From NCBI GenBank assembly GCA_964342855.1, contig CAYFIB010000005.1:59710-123709 (forward strand): DNA of 64,000 nucleotides, given 5' to 3'. The translations under genes and the position numbers were made by a program. Below are positions 58,426-64,000 of the stretch, one piece after another; positions within the stretch are counted from its first letter, which is position 1, and each line of letters opens with the position of its first letter. The DNA comes from JBCBJX01 sp964342855 (GTDB taxonomy: Bacteria; Pseudomonadota; Alphaproteobacteria; Caulobacterales; Parvularculaceae). The notes below the pieces were generated by a model. That model was not told the DNA's origin and searched no databases. It saw only the letters and a list, made by a program, of their open reading frames with translations.

Positions 58426-59484
58426 TTATTCCGCCGCGTGGGCGCGTCGCGCGTTTTCGACGACTTCCAGCGCCATCTGGTCAGCGACTTCCGCCGTCGT
58501 TTTACCGTCCCGTTCGGCGCGCTCGTAGATGAGCGCGAGGGTGTCGCCGATCTGGTCGATGCGCGCGAAAAGCGAGTCGTGATCCCAGTCGCCCATGACT
58601 TCATGGCCGACGGAAATGACACCCGCGGCGTTGATGACGTAGTCCGGCGCGTACAGAATGTCCCGCGCGCGCAGGGCCTCGCCCATGTCCGGCGTTTTCA
58701 GCTGATTGTTCGCGCCGCCCGCGACCGCCTTCACTTTCAAAAGCGGCAGGGTGCCCGCGTTGATCGCGCCGCCGAGGGCGCAGGGCGCGTAAACATCGCC
58801 GTCCTGCGCGAAGATTTCGTCCGGGTGCGCGGCCGTCGCGCCGAACTGCGCCTTGGCTTTCTCGACCGCCTCGGCGTTCACATCGGCGACGACGAGCTCA
58901 GCGCCTTCCTCGTGCAGAAACCGGCAGAGACCGAAACCAACCGCGCCGACACCCGCCACAAGAACGCGCATGCCCTTCAGGTCCGTTGTTTTGAACCGAT
59001 GGCGGACGGTCGCGCGCAGGCCTTTCCACACACCGCGCGCGGTGAACGGCGACGGGTCGCCGCCCCGTCCGTCTTTTCCGAGGCCGCCGACATACTTCGT
59101 CTTTTCAGCAACGAGCTGCAGATCAATGGGAGAAATCCCCGAGTCCTGAGCGGTGGTGTAGAGCCCCTCGAGGCTGTCGACCGCACGACCGAAAGCGTGG
59201 AAGAGCTGAGGCGTTTTGTCCGCTTTCGGATCCCCAAAAATGACCGCCTTGCCGCCGCCAAAAGGAATGCCGCCAAGAGCGTTTTTCCACGTCATGCCGC
59301 GCGACAGGTTTTTGACATCCTCGAGGCCGTCCTCGAACGTCTCGTAGGCGCGCATGCGACAGCCGCCGACGGCCGGGCCGAGGCTTGCATCGTGCACGGA
59401 GATAATGGCTTTGAGGCCCGCTTCCGCGTCTTCGAATTTCACGACCTTATGCCAGCCGGTTACGTCCAGAATTTCCGTTTTCAT
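58426..59484 (-). CDS. Leu/Phe/Val-type amino-acid dehydrogenase
   Basis: 352 residues from the ATG at 59484; ATG 59505 is an alternative. The substrate domain carries SLGPAVGGCRMRAYETFEDGLEDVKNLSRGMTWKNALGGIPFGGGKAVI, with the substrate-binding and catalytic lysines of the family (in MTWKNA and GGGKAV). NAD-binding VLVAGVGAVGFGLCRFLHEEGAELVVADVN. The length suits leucine/phenylalanine dehydrogenase, not glutamate dehydrogenase. It would turn branched or aromatic amino acids to 2-oxo acids, feeding the oxidoreductase 55 bases upstream. Confidence 0.9.
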   Translation of the reverse strand: MKTEILDVTGWHKVVKFEDAEAGLKAIISVHDASLGPAVGGCRMRAYETFEDGLEDVKNLSRGMTWKNALGGIPFGGGKAVIFGDPKADKTPQLFHAFGRAVDSLEGLYTTAQDSGISPIDLQLVAEKTKYVGGLGKDGRGGDPSPFTARGVWKGLRATVRHRFKTTDLKGMRVLVAGVGAVGFGLCRFLHEEGAELVVADVNAEAVEKAKAQFGATAAHPDEIFAQDGDVYAPCALGGAINAGTLPLLKVKAVAGGANNQLKTPDMGEALRARDILYAPDYVINAAGVISVGHEVMGDWDHDSLFARIDQIGDTLALIYERAERDGKTTAEVADQMALEVVENARRAHAAE

Positions 59485-59539
59485 CGGTTCCTGCTCTCCA
59501 TGCATCGCCAGACGGCGATCCTCCCAAGAAATGACCGTC

Positions 59540-62500
59540 TTATGCGGCCTGTTGCTCGCCCGACGGCGCGGTCGGGCGGCGTCCTTCGTCAAACGCCCGC
59601 CAGCGGGCGTCACGGCCCTCGCGGTAGGCTTTGACGTTTCTTTCCTTCACGTGACCGAAGCCGCGGATCATGTCCGGCGCCGAGGCGATGGCCACGGCGG
59701 CCGCCAGCCGGTCCCCGGTCAGAGCGCCGAGAATGCGCTCTATATCGGCTTCGTATTCAGCGATCAGCGCGCGCTCCATGCGACGCTCTTCGGTCTTGCC
59801 GAAGATGTCGAACGCGCCACCGCGGAGGAACTTGAAGCGCTTCAGAATGTCGAAGGCGGTGAAGATCCACGGCCCGAACTTGCGCTTCTGCAGCTCGCCC
59901 GTCTCCGGATCGCGCGGCGAAAGGAGCGGCGGCGCGAGATAAACCTGCAGCTTGCCGACGCCCGCAAACTGCTTCTCCAGCTTCCGAAGATAAGCCGGAT
60001 CGGAATAAAGCCGCGCGACTTCGTACTCGTCCTTGTACGCAAGAAGTTTGTAATAGTAGCGCGCCACCGCCTCGGCGAGCGGCCCGGCGGCGCCGGAGAC
60101 GCGCGTCTCCGCCTCGACCGCTTTTTCAACGAGCGCGCGATACCGGTCCGCATAAGCGGCGTTCTGATAGTCCGTCAGTTCGCGTTCCCGCTTGACCTGG
60201 ATTTCCTCCAGCGTCTCAGCGATCTCGTCGTCGCCCGAGCGGGCGTCAGCGACCAGCTTCGCGACGGTCTCCGGCTCCACCGCCGAAAGGCGGCCCCAGG
60301 CGAAGGCCTCACGGTTCATGGCGATGGCGACGCCGTTCAGCTCGATCGCGCGGTCGATCGCTTCGAACGACAACGGGATGCGGCCCTGTTGCCAGGCGTA
60401 GCCGAGCATCATCAGGTTCGCGCCGATGGCGTCGCCCAGCAGCGCCTCGGCGTAGCTCGTTGCTTCAAAGAGCGTCGTGTCGTTCTCGCCGGTCGCCCTG
60501 CGGATGCGCGCGATGGCGGCTTCGGTCGGAAAGTCGAAACGGACGCTGTCCTTCACGAAGTCCGAGGTCGGCGCTTCGATGGTGTTGATGACCGCCGTCG
60601 TCCGCCCACGGGCGATTTTCGCCGTGGCGTCGTCGGCCGCCGCCGTCAGCATATCGCAGGCGAGGAGAAGGTCCGCCTCGCCATCGACGATGGCGGAGCA
60701 TTTCAGCTCGTCCATGGATTGCGCGACACGGACGTGGCTGATGACCGAGCCGCCCTTCTGGGCGAGGCCCGTATGGTCCAGCACCATGGAGCCGCGGCCT
60801 TCCAGATGCGCCGCCATGGCGAGAAGCTGACCGATGGTGACGACGCCCGTGCCGCCGATGCCGGTTACGAGAATGTTGAAGGGCGTGTCCGCCGCCGGAA
60901 GTTCCGGCTGCGGAAGCCCGGCGAGGAGATCTCCCGCCGCGGCTTCGACCATGGAGGTGTCCGGCTTCGCAATGCCGTCCGTCTCAACCGCGACGAAGCT
61001 CGGGCAGAAGCCTTTGACGCAGGAAAAGTCCTTGTTGCACGAGGACTGGTTCACGCGACGCTTCACGCCGAACTCCGTCTCGTGCGGCTCCACGGCGATG
61101 CAGTTCGATTTCACGGAGCAGTCGCCGCAGCCTTCGCAGATGCGGTCGTTGATAAAGATGCGCGTCTTCGGGTCGTCCATCAGCCCGCGCTTACGGCGAC
61201 GGCGTTTCTCCGTCGCGCAGGTCTGCTCGTAAATGATGGCGGTGACGCCCGGGATCTCGCGCAGATCGCGCTGGACTTCATCCAGATCGTCCCGGTGATG
61301 AATTTTCGCGCCCGCCGGCAGTTGCGCCAGCGAATGGTGCTCGGGATGGTCGGAGACGACGCGGATGTCGACCACGCCCTCCGCCGCGAGCTGCCGGGCG
61401 ATCCGGTCCGGCGAGAGCGGTCCTTCCGCCGTCTGGCCGCCGGTCATGGCGACGGCGTCGTTGAAGAGGATCTTGAAGGTGATGTTCGCCTTCGCGGCCA
61501 CGGCCTGACGCACCGCGAGAACGCCGGAGTGCTGATAGGTGCCGTCGCCGAGGTTCTGGAACGTATGCGGCGTTTCGACGAAATGCTGCGCGCCGACCCA
61601 GAAGACGCCCTCCCCGCCCATCTGGCAGACGATCTCGGTGTTGCGCGAGCCGAGCGCCAGAATGTGGCAGCCGATGCCGCCGCCCGCGATGGAGCCGTCC
61701 GGCACGTTCGTCGACGTATTGTGCGGGCATCCGGCGCAGAAGAACGCCTTGCGCGGAATAAGCCCGGCGCCCGTCGGCGCGGCGCGCTTCGCGGCCATGC
61801 GCTCTTCATAAATACGCCGCCACCGCGCGCCTTCCTCACCGAGACGGTCTTCGAACGCGCGCAGCATGCCCTTGATGACATCGTCCGGGTGGATCTGACC
61901 GAGCGGGCTGATGAGCGGCTCTTCGTTCTCATCGCGCTTGCCGAGGACGAGCGGACGCTGCGGCGCGGGACGGTTGTAGAGCCCGTCTTTCACCTGCGCT
62001 TCGACGTTCGCGCGCTTCTCCTCGACCACGAGGGCGATTTCCGCGCCCGCGACATAGTCCGCGACCGGCTCCCAATCGAGCGGCCAGGTCATGCCGACGC
62101 GATAGACGCCGAGGCCGATGCGTTTCGCCTCCGCATCGTCGATCCCGAGGAGGCGCAGGGCCTCCAGAAGCTCCGCATGCCCCTTGCCGGCGGAGATGAG
62201 CGCGAACCGCGGACGCTCCGCGCCGAGCACCGGCCCGTCGAAGCCGTTCAGCCGCCAGAAAGCGCGCGCCGCCGGCAGACGCTCTTCATAAAGACGACGC
62301 TCCTGCTCCATGCGCCCGGCGAGGGCCGGCAGGGTCGGATCATAGTTCAGGCCGTGGGGCGGCAGCTCGAAGTCGTCCGGCGTCGCGAAATGCGGCAGCG
62401 GCGTGGGCAGTTGCACGACGGACGCGGATTCCACCGTCTCCGTCGCGCACTTGAACGCGACCCAGAGGCCGGAGAAACGCGAGAGCGCGAGCCCTGCGAG

Positions 62501-63079
62501 CCCGAAATCGAGGTATTCCGACACCGTCGCCGGATAGATCGTCGGGATCGAGCAGGTCTTGAAGAGAAAATCCGTCTGGTGCGGAATGACTGAGGAAGCC
62601 GCCGCGTGGTCGTCGCCGGCGAAGGCGAGCACGCCGCCATGCTTTGACGTGCCGAACATGTTGGCGTGACGGAAGACATCCGCCGTCCGGTCGACGCCCG
62701 GCCCCTTGCCGTACCAGTAGCCGTGAACGCCCTGCACCTTCGCTTTGCCGAAGTGCGCGAGCTGCTGCGTGCCCCAGACCGCCGTGGCGGCGAGGTCTTC
62801 ATTCAGACCCGGCTCGAAAACCACGTCGTGCGCGTCGAGCGTCTTCTTCGCGCGACCCAGCTCAAGGTCATATCCGCCAAGCGGCGAGCCGCGATAACCG
62901 GAGATGAAGCCCGAAGTGGTCAGCCCCGCCGCGCGGTCGGCCCGCGCCTGCAGAAGCGGCAGGCGAACCAGCGCCTGAACGCCGGTCAGAAAGACCCGGC
63001 CTTCTTCTTTTCGATAGCGATCCGCAAGTTCGTAGGAGCGGTCGATGGATACGGCGGCCGTGGCGGCTCTTTCATTCAT
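59540..63079 (-). CDS. Indolepyruvate/2-oxoacid:ferredoxin oxidoreductase, fused subunits
   Basis: 1179 residues, the size of the alphaproteobacterial fused IorA-IorB form. TPP-binding segment GGGIGCHILALGSRNTEIVCQMGGEG lies in the middle. A 4Fe-4S-like cluster ICEGCGDCSVKSNC and a third cysteine stretch (SSCNKDFSCVKGFC) follow. A gamma-type domain GIGGTGVVTIGQLLAMAA lies after that, and the C-terminal ~250 residues are unique to this fusion. It oxidises aryl or branched 2-oxo acids to acyl-CoA. The divergent Lrp regulator is 127 bp away. Confidence 0.93.
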   Translation of the reverse strand: MNERAATAAVSIDRSYELADRYRKEEGRVFLTGVQALVRLPLLQARADRAAGLTTSGFISGYRGSPLGGYDLELGRAKKTLDAHDVVFEPGLNEDLAATAVWGTQQLAHFGKAKVQGVHGYWYGKGPGVDRTADVFRHANMFGTSKHGGVLAFAGDDHAAASSVIPHQTDFLFKTCSIPTIYPATVSEYLDFGLAGLALSRFSGLWVAFKCATETVESASVVQLPTPLPHFATPDDFELPPHGLNYDPTLPALAGRMEQERRLYEERLPAARAFWRLNGFDGPVLGAERPRFALISAGKGHAELLEALRLLGIDDAEAKRIGLGVYRVGMTWPLDWEPVADYVAGAEIALVVEEKRANVEAQVKDGLYNRPAPQRPLVLGKRDENEEPLISPLGQIHPDDVIKGMLRAFEDRLGEEGARWRRIYEERMAAKRAAPTGAGLIPRKAFFCAGCPHNTSTNVPDGSIAGGGIGCHILALGSRNTEIVCQMGGEGVFWVGAQHFVETPHTFQNLGDGTYQHSGVLAVRQAVAAKANITFKILFNDAVAMTGGQTAEGPLSPDRIARQLAAEGVVDIRVVSDHPEHHSLAQLPAGAKIHHRDDLDEVQRDLREIPGVTAIIYEQTCATEKRRRRKRGLMDDPKTRIFINDRICEGCGDCSVKSNCIAVEPHETEFGVKRRVNQSSCNKDFSCVKGFCPSFVAVETDGIAKPDTSMVEAAAGDLLAGLPQPELPAADTPFNILVTGIGGTGVVTIGQLLAMAAHLEGRGSMVLDHTGLAQKGGSVISHVRVAQSMDELKCSAIVDGEADLLLACDMLTAAADDATAKIARGRTTAVINTIEAPTSDFVKDSVRFDFPTEAAIARIRRATGENDTTLFEATSYAEALLGDAIGANLMMLGYAWQQGRIPLSFEAIDRAIELNGVAIAMNREAFAWGRLSAVEPETVAKLVADARSGDDEIAETLEEIQVKRERELTDYQNAAYADRYRALVEKAVEAETRVSGAAGPLAEAVARYYYKLLAYKDEYEVARLYSDPAYLRKLEKQFAGVGKLQVYLAPPLLSPRDPETGELQKRKFGPWIFTAFDILKRFKFLRGGAFDIFGKTEERRMERALIAEYEADIERILGALTGDRLAAAVAIASAPDMIRGFGHVKERNVKAYREGRDARWRAFDEGRRPTAPSGEQQAA

Positions 63080-63154
63080 GGACGATCAGTCCTCCCATTC
63101 GTGAAAAATATCGCGAGAGAGGGGCAGGGTCCTGCTAAATGATGGTCGATTGCG

Positions 63155-63180
63155 ATTGACGGTTAGCAGAAACCGCCAAT
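63155..63180. promoter_or_regulatory. Candidate Lrp/AsnC operator
   Basis: ATTGACGGTT (63155-63164) and AACCGCCAAT (63171-63180) form an inverted repeat matching at 9 of 10 positions with a six-base spacer. It lies midway between the divergent oxidoreductase and the Lrp-type gene, 26 bases upstream of the latter's ATG. Confidence 0.6.
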
Positions 63181-63206
63181 AATAGAGGTGTTTTAAGGGG
63201 ACGCCG

Positions 63207-63686
63207 ATGAAACTCGATCATATCGATCGCAAGATCCTCAAGCATCTGCAGGAAAACGCTCGAATCACGAACGCGGATCTCGCGGACAAGGTGGGCCTCT
63301 CCCCCACCCCGTGTCTGCGCCGGCTAAGGCGTCTCGAAACCGACGGCATCATCAAGGGCTACCACGCCGAGGTGAACCGCGAGGCTCTGGGCATCGCGGT
63401 GACGGTCATCATCCTGGTGAAGCTTGAAAAAGAAGACGACGCCTCGCTGCGCGGCTTCGAGAATGAGCTGATGAAGCGCGAGGAGGTGATGGAATGCCAC
63501 CTCGTGACGGGCAAATTCGACTATTTCATCCGCGCGCTCATCCCGAGCCTCGCGGCCTATGAGACGTTCCTTTCGGAAACCGTGCTGCGGGTGCCGAACG
63601 TCGCGACGGTGGAATCAAGCTTCACCCTGCGCGAAGTCGTCCGCCGCCATGTGGCGCCGATCCCGAATACGGTGCGGGCGGTTTAA
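63207..63686 (+). CDS. Lrp/AsnC-family regulator, divergent from the 2-oxoacid oxidoreductase
   Basis: 159 residues. HTH: LDHIDRKILKHLQENARITNADLADKVGLSPTPCLRRLRRLETDG; the RAM domain has VMECHLVTGKFDYFIRALIPSLAAYETFL and NVATVESSFTLREV. The pairing with the indolepyruvate-type oxidoreductase is common in alphaproteobacteria. Branched-chain or aromatic amino acids are plausible ligands. It differs clearly from the Lrp protein at 56758. The inverted repeat at 63155-63180 is a likely autoregulatory site. Confidence 0.93.
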   Translation: MKLDHIDRKILKHLQENARITNADLADKVGLSPTPCLRRLRRLETDGIIKGYHAEVNREALGIAVTVIILVKLEKEDDASLRGFENELMKREEVMECHLVTGKFDYFIRALIPSLAAYETFLSETVLRVPNVATVESSFTLREVVRRHVAPIPNTVRAV

Positions 63687-63693
63687 ACCCCGC

Positions 63694-64000
63694 CTACCCC
63701 AGCTCGCCCTTCATCAGCATCGGAAGAATGACGGAGAAGTCCTTCGCGCCGTGCAGCTCCGCCGCGCGTTCATAGAGGCGCGTCGCGTGGGCGCCGAGGG
63801 GCGTGGTCGCGCCCGCGCCCTCGCTGGCGCCGGCGGCGAGGTGGAGATCCTTCAGCATCATCGGCACGGCGAAACCCGGCTGATAGTCGCGATTGGACGG
63901 CGCCGCCGGAACCGGCCCCGGCGCCGGGCAATAGCTCGTCATGGACCAGCACTGGCCCGAAGCGTTGGAGGAGATGTCGAAGAAGGTCTGCGCGTCGAGG
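63694..64000 (-). CDS. mmsB: 3-hydroxyisobutyrate dehydrogenase, C-terminal part (5' end outside window)
   Basis: The frame runs off the right edge, leaving about 102 C-terminal residues of a ~295-residue family. Visible blocks are LDAQTFFDISSNASGQCWSM, YCPAPGPVPAAPSNRDYQPGF, and VPMMLKDLHLAAGASEGAGATTPLGAHATRLYERA. These are the substrate domain of the valine-pathway enzyme that oxidises 3-hydroxyisobutyrate to methylmalonate semialdehyde. It fits the branched-chain catabolism context of the preceding genes. The stop is seven bases from the Lrp gene stop, convergently. Confidence 0.93.
   Translation of the reverse strand, partial: LDAQTFFDISSNASGQCWSMTSYCPAPGPVPAAPSNRDYQPGFAVPMMLKDLHLAAGASEGAGATTPLGAHATRLYERAAELHGAKDFSVILPMLMKGELG

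Noticed and set aside
59354..62593. 1079-codon plus-strand frame opposite the 2-oxoacid oxidoreductase
   Set aside because: Antisense shadow of a strongly conserved enzyme; no domain or ribosome site.

Overview
The window is 64 kb of GC-rich bacterial chromosome (roughly two-thirds G+C by eye), with tightly packed genes, short gaps and many ATGA-type start/stop overlaps. The gene set points to an alphaproteobacterium: petA-petB-petC with a separate cytochrome c1, a sigma-54-driven pspF/pspABC locus, HemF, a fused indolepyruvate oxidoreductase paired with an Lrp regulator, and PanB. A marine Hyphomonadales/Parvularculales-like lineage is my guess. No rRNA, tRNA, CRISPR array or intact transposase was recognised.

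Layout. 0-12 kb is housekeeping: the 3' end of ychF, an ion channel, a thioesterase, a Tat-exported dienelactone hydrolase, a TraT-like lipoprotein, a rhomboid protease, a coupled SRPBCC/sigma-factor pair, mtnP, the cytochrome bc1 operon, trmL and hemF. 12-17 kb (minus strand) holds apt-nnrU-panB and a penicillin-acylase-like lipoprotein. 17-25.7 kb holds a secreted two-lobed retropepsin/PDZ protein, a TonB-tail protein, a TPR-sulfotransferase, a beta-barrel, an M20 peptidase, rlmJ and a divergent HxlR/alcohol dehydrogenase pair.

26.5-34.7 kb looks like an old genomic island inserted at the 3' end of guaA. The intact guaA ends at 34671, and a decayed copy of its last ~120 bp, in the same orientation, lies 8.1 kb away at 26512-26640. 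Between them are an AraC-type membrane regulator, a MipA/OmpV barrel, small membrane proteins, an Imm11-like orphan immunity gene, other unplaced small proteins and a broken GH13 glucosidase fragment. No integrase remains.

34.7-45.5 kb is core again: guaA with rsmB, a hybrid histidine kinase, an rlmE-phosphatase-guaB operon, arsM and a Ppx/GppA phosphatase. 45.7-49 kb is a phage-shock locus: pspF diverges from a sigma-54 promoter that reads first into a 43-residue membrane protein, then pspA, pspB and pspC, whose N-terminus carries a natural His9 run. Two further small proteins lie downstream.

49-53 kb has a GNAT enzyme, a SET-domain protein, threonine ammonia-lyase, an A+T-rich foreign patch with an orphan gene, an 11-G tract and a beta-barrel gene. 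53-55.8 kb is a divergent LuxR-type regulator and 7TM histidine kinase. 55.7-64 kb is an amino-acid catabolism block: phenylalanine hydroxylase with an Lrp regulator, thiolase, Leu/Phe-type dehydrogenase, indolepyruvate oxidoreductase with a second Lrp regulator and its likely operator, and the 3' end of 3-hydroxyisobutyrate dehydrogenase.

Three ~100-140 bp palindromic elements with TCATCCC/GGGATGA ends lie in gaps at 7.4, 11.9 and 21.8 kb. The best leads for something undescribed are the leading psp small protein and the guaA-anchored island.
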